Positions 24,926 through 33,234 of a DNA stretch of 64,000 bases are shown one piece after another. The DNA is from Cypionkella aquatica (GTDB lineage Bacteria > Pseudomonadota > Alphaproteobacteria > Rhodobacterales > Rhodobacteraceae), in assembly GCF_030161095.1 (NCBI RefSeq), contig NZ_BSPP01000005.1, positions 235,833 to 299,832 of the forward strand, given 5' to 3'. The notes beneath the pieces were generated by a model. It did no database searches. It was not told the DNA's origin and was given only the letters and a program-made list of their open reading frames with translations. Made by a program: the position numbers and the translations under genes. How positions within the stretch are numbered: the stretch's first letter is position 1; every line of letters begins with the position of its first letter.

Positions 24926-24972
24926 CACCATTTAAACAACAAATGGTGTTTACTAAGCACCATTTGTTGTTT
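24926..24972. promoter_or_regulatory. Operator: three CACCATTT half-sites between repressor and early operon
   Basis: Perfect 15-bp inverted repeat AAACAACAAATGGTG (24934-24948) and CACCATTTGTTGTTT (24958-24972), nine bases apart, with a further CACCATTT at 24926-24933 that pairs with 24941-24948. The AT-rich element lies exactly between the leftward repressor start and the rightward Ner-like gene. It is the expected binding region for the S24 repressor and/or the Ner-like protein and must also hold both promoters. Confidence 0.85.
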
Positions 24973-25073
24973 ATCCATTATTTATGCGGCCCGTTCAAAA
25001 AGGCCGCTGTTGCGTTTCAAGCCTCAACAAAAGGCGAGTGTTTGCGGCACCCGCCCAAAGCTGGAGAACCCCG

Positions 25074-25370
25074 ATGAATAATCAGACCTGGTCGAAGGCC
25101 AGGATCAAATGCGCCCTGGAAGAAAAAGGCATGACCATGACCGGTCTTGCCCAACTCCAAGGTATTGACCCGTCCCACTTCCGGCACGTCTGGAACCGGA
25201 CCAATCGCCCTGCGGAGGCAGCACTTGCTGAGTATCTCAGCGTCCCCGTCGCAGAGCTCTTCCCGGACCGTTATCCCATCAGAAAGTCTCGCATCCTTTC
25301 TAAGGAGAATGAGGCCCTGATTGCCAGTAAAAAAGCACAACGTGAAGCTGACAAGCGGGAGGCGGCATGA
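25074..25370 (+). CDS. Ner/Nlp-like early regulator
   Basis: 98 residues from ATG 25074 with GGAGA upstream. The N-terminus WSKARIKCALEEKGMTMTGLAQLQGIDPSHFRHVWNRTNRPAEAALAEYLSVP is a lambda-repressor-like HTH of the Ner/Nlp type: it has the 'VP..ELFPDRY' end in PVAELFPDRYP. In Mu, Ner binds between the early and repressor promoters and turns down both. Position immediately right of the operator matches that role. The C-terminal 30 residues are a charged tail. Confidence 0.85.
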   Translation: MNNQTWSKARIKCALEEKGMTMTGLAQLQGIDPSHFRHVWNRTNRPAEAALAEYLSVPVAELFPDRYPIRKSRILSKENEALIASKKAQREADKREAA

Positions 25371-25720
25371 CCCTTCGTTTGTCAGTAAACCGCTGCGGCT
25401 TTGACATGGGTTCGGGCGAGTTGCGCGATGCGATTGCTGACTTGACCCTGTCGGCCAGCGAGATCGGCGCGGCCATCGGCATGCTCAACGCGACCGTCTC
25501 GGCCCCCCCAACTGAAGTGCGCGCCACCGCGTCGGCCCTGCGCATTCATCGCAACTGGTTGTTGGAGCAGGTCGAACTGCTGCGCGCGAAGCTGCGGCTA
25601 TGTGAAAAGCGCGCTCGTGAGGCGGTGGTTCGCCGAACCGTCGAAAGCATGACGGTGACGCTTTTCCCGTCACCACATGCGCCGGTGATCAAGACTCGCG
25701 AAGAACGGGCGGTGCAGTGA
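25367..25720 (+). CDS. Early prophage protein, helical, unknown function
   Basis: 117 residues; ATGA overlap with the Ner-like gene signals coupled translation. The middle (LRDAIADLTLSASEIGAAIGMLNATV, then RIHRNWLLEQVELLRAKLRLCEKRAREAVVRR) is helical and charged and could pair as a coiled coil. No domain recognised. It is likely one of the small early accessory proteins that Mu-like phages carry between ner and A. Confidence 0.65.
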   Translation: MTLRLSVNRCGFDMGSGELRDAIADLTLSASEIGAAIGMLNATVSAPPTEVRATASALRIHRNWLLEQVELLRAKLRLCEKRAREAVVRRTVESMTVTLFPSPHAPVIKTREERAVQ

Positions 25721-26082
25721 TGGGCGAAGTGTTGCAGCTGCGCGTACCCGCCATCAAACTCGGTCATGATGACGTGATCCTTGTGCCGCGTGAGACCAAC
25801 ACCGAGGCCGCGAGGGCAGTGCTGGCTCGGCCCAGCCTGCACACCGAGAACATGATGCGCGCTGCCTGCATCTGGCTGCGCGATAACAGCGACTGGATCG
25901 ATCAAGAACGGGCGCGGCATGTCTTGAAGATGCTGGACCGTCAAAAGATCGAAGATGCCAGCTGGGCGCGCGAAAAGCGCGAAATGTACATCATCGGACT
26001 GTTTGCGGCGATCTGCCTGATCGGTATCGCGATCTTCGACGCCGCATGGGGCGCGCATCTGGCCGCAGGGGTGGCGCGATGA
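25717..26082 (+). CDS. Early prophage protein with one membrane segment
   Basis: About 121 residues; starts GTG 25717 or ATG 25720, overlapping the previous stop. Residues 1-85 are soluble and charged (VLQLRVPAIKLGHDDVILVPRETN). A single hydrophobic segment MYIIGLFAAICLIGIAIFDA lies at about 90-110 near the C-terminus, so the bulk probably faces the cytosol from a tail anchor. Function unknown; superinfection exclusion is one possibility given the location, but nothing shows it. Confidence 0.6.
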   Translation: MMGEVLQLRVPAIKLGHDDVILVPRETNTEAARAVLARPSLHTENMMRAACIWLRDNSDWIDQERARHVLKMLDRQKIEDASWAREKREMYIIGLFAAICLIGIAIFDAAWGAHLAAGVAR

Positions 26083-26309
26083 TCAAGCTGCTCACGTCTG
26101 CACAGCAGGCTGCGCTTCGCGAGATCGACGCTGAAAAAGTCACAAAGCGCAACTGCGGAATTGGCGCTTGGCGCATCTTTGGGCCAGTTCAACCGACCGT
26201 CGTTGGGCGCGTGATCAGCATGAAACTCGCTGAGTGGGCCAAGGCGGAATACGGCGAAATCTGCGTTTTAACATCCGCCGGTCGTCAAGCCTTGTCGCTT
26301 AATCAATAG
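26079..26309 (+). CDS. Small early prophage protein, unknown function
   Basis: 76 residues from ATG 26079 (ATGA overlap). MIKLLTSAQQAALREIDAEKV, then SMKLAEWAKAEYGEICVLTSAGRQALS, reads like a small winged-helix-style domain in which the last strand-helix ends 'LT..GR.AL', a pattern seen in DNA-binding ORFs. No further evidence. It ends the first tight gene cluster; a 49-base gap follows. Confidence 0.55.
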   Translation: MIKLLTSAQQAALREIDAEKVTKRNCGIGAWRIFGPVQPTVVGRVISMKLAEWAKAEYGEICVLTSAGRQALSLNQ

Positions 26310-26358
26310 CACCGCGCGATCAACGCGCGGGCATTCCTTAGTGTTTACAGGCACCTAA

Positions 26359-27210
26359 ATGACAGAAATTCACTACATTTCCCTTGATCATATCGAGGTT
26401 CCGTCCGACCGGGCGCGTGATTTTGACCCAGCATGGGCGGAAGGGCTGGCCGCGGTCATCGCGGTGCAAGGTTTGCTGCACCCGATCCGCGTAAGGTCAG
26501 ATGGCGACGGCTATCGCTTGATCGCCGGGCGGGTGCGCCTTGAAGCCTATCGCCTGTTGGATCGGCGGGAAATTCCAGCCACTGTTTCCGACGCGCAAAC
26601 CGATGATGAGGCGCTGCTGGAAGAGGTAATGGAAAACCTCGGTCGTGCAGAGTTGATCGCATTGGATCGCTGCCACCACCTTCATGGTTTGAAGCAAGTC
26701 TGGGAACGATTGCATCCGCAATCCAAGCGTGGCGGCGACAAAAACGTTAAAAAGGGCAAAGAAGGGACCAAACTGCAAAGTTTGCAGTTTGGTGAAAAGC
26801 CAGCGGAGGTCTTCGGTTTTGCCGAGGTGACCGCGAAGAAAATCGGCCTCTCTGCTCGAACAATCATGATGGCCGTCAAAATCTGGTCCGACCTGACGCC
26901 AGACAGCCGCCAGCGGCTGGCAGGCACGCCTTGGGCGGAGAAGCAGTCAGAGCTTATGCTGCTCTCAGGCGAAAAACCCAAGCGCCAAGCGGAAATCCTC
27001 GACAAGCTGCTGGCGCAAAACGCCCGTGTCTCCTCGGTGGCCGACGCGATGGGGTTGCTCAACAACGGCGTCATCTTTGATGATGTCGAGCGCAAGTTCC
27101 TGACGGCTAACAAGGTTTTTGGGAAGTTGGCCGATCCGGTGCTTGATCGCCTGATCGCCGCCAACCAAGAGCGCATCGTCGCCTCCCTGCAGCGTCAGGG
27201 TCGCATCTGA
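26359..27210 (+). CDS. ParB/Srx-fold nuclease-domain protein
   Basis: 283 residues. Residues 5-110 are a ParB N-terminal domain: ISLDHIEVPSDRARDFDPAWAEGLAAVIAVQGLLHPIRVR, then YRLIAGRVRLEAYRLL (the GERR-like box appears as AGRVRLEA). The middle is a helical DNA-binding region. Mu-like phages of Rhodobacteraceae often carry such a protein before the transposase. It may help in target-site or DNA handling, but no parS site or ParA is present, so plasmid-type partition is unlikely. Confidence 0.8.
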   Translation: MTEIHYISLDHIEVPSDRARDFDPAWAEGLAAVIAVQGLLHPIRVRSDGDGYRLIAGRVRLEAYRLLDRREIPATVSDAQTDDEALLEEVMENLGRAELIALDRCHHLHGLKQVWERLHPQSKRGGDKNVKKGKEGTKLQSLQFGEKPAEVFGFAEVTAKKIGLSARTIMMAVKIWSDLTPDSRQRLAGTPWAEKQSELMLLSGEKPKRQAEILDKLLAQNARVSSVADAMGLLNNGVIFDDVERKFLTANKVFGKLADPVLDRLIAANQERIVASLQRQGRI

Positions 27211-27677
27211 TGACCCGGCACCGCGACCCTTTGACCAAAGACCTCTTTAGCTGGCAGCCGCCTAAGGTGGCTGTTGGCTATGGTCCTGATGTTGCTGGGC
27301 GCGGAGCCTTGGAAAACAAGATTGCGCGGCTGATTTCGCGTGCGCTGCGTGATGCCAGAGCAGAGGGGCGACTGGACCGCGCTGATATTGCGGGCCGCAT
27401 ATCGCTTTATCTGGGGCGCACGGTTTCAGAGGCAATGTTGAACAAATGGTCGTCAGAGGGCTCAGAAGATCATCGTATCCCGTTGGACGCGTTCATCGCC
27501 CTTGTTGATGCAACAGGTGCGAAGGATTTGCTGGGCTTTGTGCCGGGTGAGTTCGGGCTGACGGTCATTGAAAGCGAATACGCTGAAATGATCGAAGAGC
27601 AGCTTTTGGACGAGCATATCGAAGAAATGCAGTCGCGCAGACAAGTGCTTTCGGCGCGTCGGAGGGTGCGGAAATGA
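27210..27677 (+). CDS. Early prophage protein, unknown function
   Basis: 155 residues, TGATG overlap with the ParB-like gene and ATGA overlap with the transposase gene. It reads DLFSWQPPKVAVGYG near the start, IARLISRALRDARAEGRLDRADIAGRISLYLGRTVSEAMLNKWSSEG in the middle and a charged C-terminus. The middle segment looks like an HTH. Homologues in Mu-like phages of alphaproteobacteria sit in this place, directly before MuA; the job is unknown. Confidence 0.7.
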   Translation: MTRHRDPLTKDLFSWQPPKVAVGYGPDVAGRGALENKIARLISRALRDARAEGRLDRADIAGRISLYLGRTVSEAMLNKWSSEGSEDHRIPLDAFIALVDATGAKDLLGFVPGEFGLTVIESEYAEMIEEQLLDEHIEEMQSRRQVLSARRRVRK

Positions 27678-29827
27678 CGCAGGTTTTCTTCACAGCACGC
27701 GAGTTGGCCGAGGTCGCCACAAAGCGCGGCGTTACCGCCTTCCCGCAAAGCGAGCGTGGCGTTCAAGTTCATGCGGCCCGTGAGGGCTGGATAGATTTGC
27801 CGCCGAACCTTTGCCGTAAGCGCAAAGGCCTTGGCGGTGGGCGCGAGTATCACCAGTCTCTACTGCCATTTGAATTGCAGCAGGCATTGGCCAGCAGAGA
27901 TATGAAAGTGCATCGGGCTGCAGAAGTCCTGCAGCGTCAGGAATCTGATGGTCGCAAACTCGCCACCCTGAAAACCGCCTCGCTTTCCGCCCGTCAGCGC
28001 GGCGTGATGGAAGCCCGGTCGCAGGTTCTGTTGGCGATAGAAGCTTATCAAATCCCGCGCGGTCAATCGCGTGCATCGGCGGTCAAGGACTTCGGCTTGG
28101 CTCAGGCAGAGTTTCGACATTGGCTGACCGATCCAGAGATGTTTGGGCTGACAGAGGCAGTCCTTACGATGGCCAATGATCGGCAGAAAGGTGACCAATC
28201 AATCAGCATCCGCACCATCCAGCGCTGGTTTGCAGCGCGTGAAGCACGCGGAGTCGCAGGACTTGCTCCGGTTGTCAGCAAAGAAGCCGATCCTGTACCG
28301 CCAGGCTTTGTGGATTTCCTGAAACACTATGCTATCGGCTCCAAACCGCACGCCACCGAGGCGCTCGCCGCCTATATGGACACCAACCCAGCATTCCCGC
28401 TGACCATTGATCAGGTGCGCCACACCCTGAAGGTCAAGCTGAACGACATCGAAAAGAACGTCGGACGCGAAGGATTGCTGACGCTGCGGTCGCGAATGGC
28501 CTATATCCAGAGGACGACCGAGGGGCTTTGGCCGACCACGATCTACACCGCCGATGGCAAAACCTTTGACGCCGAAATTGCCGATCCGGTCAGCGGCAAT
28601 GCTATCCGCCCGGAAATCACCTCGGTGCTTGATGTCGCCACGCGCAAATGTGTTGGCATTGCGATCTCGCGCAAGGAAAACGTCATTGCGGTGGTCGAGG
28701 CTCTGCGCCGATCTTGTACCAGCAACGGTGTCTGCGCGATTTTCTACACCGACCGAGGGCCGGGGTACAAAAACAAGACCGTTGACGGCGATGTCGGCGG
28801 TTTGATGGGACGCCTCAGCATCACCAAGATGCACGCGCTGCCATACAATTCGCAGGCCAAAGGCATCATCGAACGCTTCAACGGCACCTGTTGGAACCCG
28901 CTGGCCCGTCGTTTGCCCACCTACATCGGCGAAACGATGGACAAGCAGGCCGGGAATGCGATCCACAAGCTGACCCGTTCGGAAATCAAGCAATTCGGTC
29001 GTTCGAACAACCTGCCGACGTGGGAGCATTTCCTTGCGATGTGCGAACAGACCGTCACGGAATACAATGATGCACCGCACAGTGGCCTGCCAAAGATCGA
29101 AGACCCGATCACCGGAAAAATGCGGCATATGTCGCCCAACGAATGCTGGGCCTCGCATGTTGCATCGGGTTTTGAGCCCGTCACGATTGATGCTGACGAG
29201 GAAGACGATTTGTTCCGGCCCTATGAGGTGCGGATTTGTCGCCGAGCTTTGGTCGAATGGAACAAAAACCAGTATTTCCACACTGATCTGGAGGCTTGGC
29301 ACAGCCGCAAGGTCTGGGTTGGCTATGATCTGCATCGGGCCGATAAAGTTTGGGTTCGTGAGTTCGAGGAAGAAGACGGTCAGCCGGGCCGCTTGATCTG
29401 TGTGGCTGAATTCTCGGGCAACAAAGAGCGTTACATCCCCCACACCTATCAACGCGAGGCGGAAGAGAAGCGCGTCAAAGGTCAGCTTAAGCGGATCGGC
29501 AAAAAGCAGCAGCAGATCGTTGAACAGTTGGACGATGCCCGGCTCATTGATCTTGGGGTGGCGATGCCCATGCCCGTTATCACGCCGGAGCCAGAATTGG
29601 CCGAAGTGGTGCGACCGATGAATTTCCCCAAACCGAAGGCGGTGCCACGCGCGCAGCACCCGGATGTCGAGCTGGCGTTCGATGTGTTGGCTGACGCCTC
29701 AAAGCTCACCAGTGGGCGGCGTCAGCTTTTGCTGGACCTGACGGCTGGTCGGGCGGGGCGTGAGTTTTTGAGAATATCAGGCGTGGACCTTGCCATGTTG
29801 GACGACCTGCTGAGGTCCGCCGCCTGA
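27674..29827 (+). CDS. Mu-like transposase A (DDE recombinase)
   Basis: 717 residues (MuA is 663). Residues 1-65 are a Mu-type HTH (FFTARELAEVATKRGV, GWIDLP) that binds the internal enhancer. The catalytic RNase-H domain shows YTADGKTFD (Asp294), IFYTDRGPGY (Asp360) and KGIIERFNGT (Glu400), matching MuA Asp269, Asp336 and Glu392. A beta-barrel region and a basic C-terminal tail follow. It cuts phage ends and joins them to target DNA for lysogeny and replicative transposition. With MuB downstream this defines the element as a transposable phage. Confidence 0.95.
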   Translation: MTQVFFTARELAEVATKRGVTAFPQSERGVQVHAAREGWIDLPPNLCRKRKGLGGGREYHQSLLPFELQQALASRDMKVHRAAEVLQRQESDGRKLATLKTASLSARQRGVMEARSQVLLAIEAYQIPRGQSRASAVKDFGLAQAEFRHWLTDPEMFGLTEAVLTMANDRQKGDQSISIRTIQRWFAAREARGVAGLAPVVSKEADPVPPGFVDFLKHYAIGSKPHATEALAAYMDTNPAFPLTIDQVRHTLKVKLNDIEKNVGREGLLTLRSRMAYIQRTTEGLWPTTIYTADGKTFDAEIADPVSGNAIRPEITSVLDVATRKCVGIAISRKENVIAVVEALRRSCTSNGVCAIFYTDRGPGYKNKTVDGDVGGLMGRLSITKMHALPYNSQAKGIIERFNGTCWNPLARRLPTYIGETMDKQAGNAIHKLTRSEIKQFGRSNNLPTWEHFLAMCEQTVTEYNDAPHSGLPKIEDPITGKMRHMSPNECWASHVASGFEPVTIDADEEDDLFRPYEVRICRRALVEWNKNQYFHTDLEAWHSRKVWVGYDLHRADKVWVREFEEEDGQPGRLICVAEFSGNKERYIPHTYQREAEEKRVKGQLKRIGKKQQQIVEQLDDARLIDLGVAMPMPVITPEPELAEVVRPMNFPKPKAVPRAQHPDVELAFDVLADASKLTSGRRQLLLDLTAGRAGREFLRISGVDLAMLDDLLRSAA

Positions 29828-29861
29828 TCACTGACGAGCAGTAGAAGAGAGGACAGAATAA

Positions 29862-30638
29862 ATGAAACAGGGCTTCGTTGAAACAAGAAACTACACAAAG
29901 TTCATGGAGGGCATGACCGCGCTTGAGGCGCGCGGGTCAGTTGAATGCCGGTTGGTCGTCGTAGACGGACTTCCGGGGTTGGGCAAAACGACCATCCTGC
30001 ATCGTTGGGCGGCGATGGAAGATTGCATCTATTTGCGCGCCAAGACCGAATGGTCAGCGTATTGGATGATGTCCGAATTGTTGATCGGCCTCGGTGTTTC
30101 TGACGCTGAAATCCCGCGCGGTCATGAAAAACGCTTCCGCGCATGTATCGCCGCCCTCTCTGAACGCTTGGCACGCGCGCAAACCGCGCGTCAGCAATTT
30201 GCCATCGTCATTGATGAAGCGGACCACGTTTCTGGCAAGTCCGCATTGGTCGATACAATCCGCGACTTCACAGATCTGACCGAGGTACCCTTCGTGCTTG
30301 TCGGCATGGGGCGCATCCGGGACAATTTGACCAAGCACCCGCAGACTGCCAGCCGGATCAGTCGCTACATCCGCTTTGAACCTGCTGGCATTGATGATGT
30401 TCAGGTCTTCCTAGATCGCAAATGCGCGATACCTGTGGCCCCTGATCTTGCCAGCTTTGTCGCGCAGGCAACTCGTGGCTTTAATCGGGAAATTCTTGAA
30501 GCCATCGTGTCAATCGAACGCTTTGGCCAGCGTAACGCTCCCGCAGGCCCCGAGGGGCTGACGCTGCGGGAAATGGCTGGTGAGCATTTGATCAATGACC
30601 GGAAATCGGGTCAGGCAATCATGGTGCCGGGTCGCTGA
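29862..30638 (+). CDS. MuB-like AAA+ ATPase, target-DNA activator
   Basis: 258 residues. Walker A GLPGLGKTT at 36-44, Walker B FAIVIDEAD at 112-120, and sensor/arginine-rich stretch ASRISRYIRFEPAG near 165. The order HTH-like start (FVETRNYTKFMEGMTAL) then AAA+ core is that of the AAA_22-type MuB/TniB relatives. MuB coats target DNA in an ATP-dependent way, recruits MuA and gives target immunity. The gene follows the transposase with a 34-base gap. Confidence 0.92.
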   Translation: MKQGFVETRNYTKFMEGMTALEARGSVECRLVVVDGLPGLGKTTILHRWAAMEDCIYLRAKTEWSAYWMMSELLIGLGVSDAEIPRGHEKRFRACIAALSERLARAQTARQQFAIVIDEADHVSGKSALVDTIRDFTDLTEVPFVLVGMGRIRDNLTKHPQTASRISRYIRFEPAGIDDVQVFLDRKCAIPVAPDLASFVAQATRGFNREILEAIVSIERFGQRNAPAGPEGLTLREMAGEHLINDRKSGQAIMVPGR

Positions 30639-30639
30639 A

Positions 30640-31218
30640 ATGGTCGAAGCATCCACTCAGACACAAGTGCTTTATGGCGTCGGATCGGCTTGTCTATCTA
30701 TTGATGCGTTGGCCGCAACCATTGAGCGTCCGCGCTACAAGATTGCCAAAGCATTGCATCGGCTGATTAATCGCGGCCTGATCGAGCGCCGGGAAGAAGG
30801 TTGCTTTACCGCAACCGCCGCAGGGCAAGCCTTTATCGCAGGCGGCGCGGAAATCCCAAACGGCGCGCCAACCGCTGAAGCAGCTTGCCGCAAGCCAGTG
30901 CGAGGCACCCTGCGGCAACGAGCTTGGCAGGCCATGCGGGTCCAATCCTGTAGCTTCACGATCCGCAAAATCGCCATGCTGGCGGCGCGTGACGAGGTCA
31001 ACGCTGAACAGGATTTGCACAAGTGGTATCGCGCGCTTGAAGCGGCCGGATATTTGCAGCGCCAGCCGCGACGCGAGGCTGGAACTGCGACGACCAGCAA
31101 TGGCCTGCTCCGATTCACTTTGCTGCGCAATACCGGGAATATCGCGCCGGTCCACAGCATCAAATACGGCTGCATCCGCGATCCGAACACCGGGGAGGAT
31201 ACGCCATGCACAAAGTAG
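30640..31218 (+). CDS. Winged-helix protein of the early region
   Basis: 192 residues from ATG 30640, one base after the MuB stop. Two winged-helix-like units are visible: LSIDALAATIERPRYKIAKALHRLINRGLIERREEGCFTAT (residues 18-60) and FTIRKIAMLAARDEVNAEQDLHKWYRALEAAGYLQRQP (about 108-145). It probably binds DNA, perhaps as an early regulator. No precise homologue named. Confidence 0.7.
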   Translation: MVEASTQTQVLYGVGSACLSIDALAATIERPRYKIAKALHRLINRGLIERREEGCFTATAAGQAFIAGGAEIPNGAPTAEAACRKPVRGTLRQRAWQAMRVQSCSFTIRKIAMLAARDEVNAEQDLHKWYRALEAAGYLQRQPRREAGTATTSNGLLRFTLLRNTGNIAPVHSIKYGCIRDPNTGEDTPCTK

Positions 31219-31586
31219 CGCTTGGGCTTGATCTTCCCGATCCTGAGTGGGTGCAGCTGCTGCGCACGGAAGTCGATGTAAAGCGCCGCAGCATTGCAGC
31301 TGTCGCCCGTGACATCGGCATGCCGCGCCCTTCGCTTTCGATGCTGCTGTCAGGCACCTATCCCGCTGGACTGGACAAGGTTTCAGCCAAATTTGCGGCG
31401 GTCGTCATCTCGAAGTTTCGCGGGCAGGTGCTGTGCCCACATTTGCGCAAAGGCATCGGCATCGATGTCTGCAAAGGCCATGCCTTGGCACCCATGAAGA
31501 TGTCTGCCCCGGACGAATTGAAATTCTGGGCGGCATGTCGCGCGTGCCCCCTAAACCCAATCACCCAAACCAAAAAGGAGGCCTGA
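31206..31586 (+). CDS. Early prophage protein with HTH and Cys-rich end
   Basis: 126 residues. LRTEVDVKRRSIAAVARDIGMPRPSLSMLLSGTYPAGLDKV is a clear HTH. The C-terminal half carries four cysteines (VLCPHLRKGI, DVCKGHA, FWAACRACPLNP) that could bind zinc or an Fe-S cluster. This combination is common in small ORFs of Mu-like phages just before the DUF3164 gene. It begins inside the preceding gene. Confidence 0.68.
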   Translation: MHKVALGLDLPDPEWVQLLRTEVDVKRRSIAAVARDIGMPRPSLSMLLSGTYPAGLDKVSAKFAAVVISKFRGQVLCPHLRKGIGIDVCKGHALAPMKMSAPDELKFWAACRACPLNPITQTKKEA

Positions 31587-31587
31587 A

Positions 31588-32217
31588 ATGGCAGCTGACT
31601 TCATCATCACCGGCGATCACCCGACCCACATGCTCGACAGCAAAGGGCGCGCGGTTCCCGTCGCCAACGTCAAAGACGCGGACAAGCTGATCTCGCAAAC
31701 CGTCGATAAAATTCATGGATTTGCGGACGATTTGAACGGTCAGGTCGAGCGCTTCAAAGGCCATACTTATGACGACGTCTACACCACGGTCGCTCTTTTG
31801 GCCGAGCATTATGGCGTCAAGCGCGGCGGCGAGAAGGGCAATATCACCCTGACCAGCTTTGACGGCCTGAAGCGTGTCAGGATTAGCATTGCTGATCAGG
31901 TGGCGTTCGGCCCCCAGCTGCAAATCGCGAAACAGCTGGTCGATCAATACATTGAGGAATTCCGGGACCGCATCCCGGATGAGATCATGCCGCTGCTGAC
32001 CCATGCTTTTCACATGGAAAAGCCGGGCGTGGTAAATTCTGACGCGGTCTACGGGCTGCAAAACCTCAAGATCGAACATCCGATCTGGGAACAGGCTATG
32101 CGCGCGATCACCGATAGCCGCGTGCTCATCGGGTCCAAATCCTATGTCGTGATTGAACGGCGGGCAGATTATGGCGCGGCGTGGAAACAGGTCACCATCA
32201 ATTTGGCGAAAGCCTGA
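31588..32217 (+). CDS. DUF3164-family Mu-like phage protein
   Basis: 209 residues. Hallmarks are the long middle VDKIHGFADDLNGQVERFKGHTYDDVYTTVALLAEHYG and the GNITLTSFDGLKRVRISIADQVAFGPQLQIAKQLVDQYI block. Members are near universal in Mu-like phages in the place of the Gam region. Their function has not been shown; host-nuclease inhibition or replication support are guesses based on location. It overlaps the next gene by TGATG. Confidence 0.88.
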   Translation: MAADFIITGDHPTHMLDSKGRAVPVANVKDADKLISQTVDKIHGFADDLNGQVERFKGHTYDDVYTTVALLAEHYGVKRGGEKGNITLTSFDGLKRVRISIADQVAFGPQLQIAKQLVDQYIEEFRDRIPDEIMPLLTHAFHMEKPGVVNSDAVYGLQNLKIEHPIWEQAMRAITDSRVLIGSKSYVVIERRADYGAAWKQVTINLAKA

Positions 32218-32855
32218 TGGGCATGCAGATCCCATTTCACACCTCGCGCGGGCCGGTTGATCTGGCGATGCTTTGTCCAGGTGATTTCGCCGGGTCGATG
32301 ATCGCGGAGGCGCTTTCCAAGATCAACCGCTTCACGGGCCACAGCCGATTGCCGTGGTCAGTTGCCGCGCATTCGCTGCTGGTGGAAGCACTCTGCCCCA
32401 CCAAGGCGCTGAAAGGCTGGGCGCTGTTACACGACGCACATGAGGCGTTCCTTGGCGATATCACGACGCCTGCTTTGGAGTTGATCTGTGCATCAGGCAA
32501 CCCCGTGGCGGTCCAGAACGCGATCAACAATGCCAAGGGCCGCATGGACCGGGCAATCGGGGCGGCGTGGTCATGCGCACCACAGCCGATGAGCTTGGAA
32601 ATCCGCCGTGCTGACTGGATCGCGCTGCAGGCCGAGCGGCTATACTTTTTCAAGGAGCCTCTCCCGGCGGAACTCACCGAGGACGAACGCCGGGACGCTT
32701 TGCATGGTGCTGCGCTGATCCTGCGCCTGCCACATGGCTCCGATTGGCTATGGGCCGCGCGTTCGTGGCTGAACCGCGCACAAGAACTTCAAATCGACGG
32801 GCTGCTAACGCTGCCCAGCGAGACTGCCCCGTCCAGCACGTCGCTGGTCGGTTAA
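32217..32855 (+). CDS. HD-domain phosphohydrolase (YfbR-like)
   Basis: 212 residues from ATG 32217. The HD motifs are RLPWSVAAHSLLVEAL (first His near 48), WALLHDAHEAFLGDITTP (HD pair near 70) and a late Asp in RRADWIALQAERL. This matches phage HD nucleotidases/dNTP hydrolases related to 5'-nucleotidase YfbR. It may change the nucleotide pool during replication, or hydrolyse a nucleotide signal; both are inference. Confidence 0.8.
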   Translation: MGMQIPFHTSRGPVDLAMLCPGDFAGSMIAEALSKINRFTGHSRLPWSVAAHSLLVEALCPTKALKGWALLHDAHEAFLGDITTPALELICASGNPVAVQNAINNAKGRMDRAIGAAWSCAPQPMSLEIRRADWIALQAERLYFFKEPLPAELTEDERRDALHGAALILRLPHGSDWLWAARSWLNRAQELQIDGLLTLPSETAPSSTSLVG

Positions 32856-32871
32856 CCCCAAGGAGGAACCT

Positions 32872-33144
32872 ATGGGCACTGTTAACAAAGGCAATATTAT
32901 CCGCGAAATCGCCACCAAGAGTCGCGTCCCCGAGGTCGTGGTCAAGGACATTCTTGAGCAGTTTCTTGACGGCATCACCGCGCGCGCCGAGGCAGGCGAC
33001 ACTATTTCGCTGATCGGATTTGGCAAGTTTCAGGTGAAAGCACGCCCGGCACGCCCGGGTCGCAATCCGGCCACCGGCGTTCCGATGGAAATCCCAGAAA
33101 GCCGCAAGCTGACCTTCAAGCCATCCCCGAAGAAGGTGGCCTGA
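32872..33144 (+). CDS. HU/IHF-family DNA-bending protein
   Basis: 90 residues behind a perfect AAGGAGG site. NKGNIIREIATKSRVPEVVVKDILEQFLDGI is the dimerising helical half. DTISLIGFGKFQVKARPARPGRNPATG is the DNA-binding arm with the RNP.TG tip. In Mu, host IHF and HU are needed for the transpososome. A phage-coded HU may make the element independent of host supply. Confidence 0.93.
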   Translation: MGTVNKGNIIREIATKSRVPEVVVKDILEQFLDGITARAEAGDTISLIGFGKFQVKARPARPGRNPATGVPMEIPESRKLTFKPSPKKVA

Positions 33145-33161
33145 CCGTCCCTTGCGAAACC

Positions 33162-33183
33162 CCGCCCGGATCACACCGGGCGG
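33162..33183. repeat. GC-rich hairpin after the HU gene
   Basis: Perfect 8-bp dyad CCGCCCGG-ATCACA-CCGGGCGG, 18 bases after the HU stop. No T tract follows, so it is a possible transcript end or attenuator rather than a sure terminator. Confidence 0.55.
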
Positions 33184-33234
33184 CGGTCGGTGCGGCGTGG
33201 TGGCCGTGTCCTGATGAGCAGCCCGGAGGTAGAG

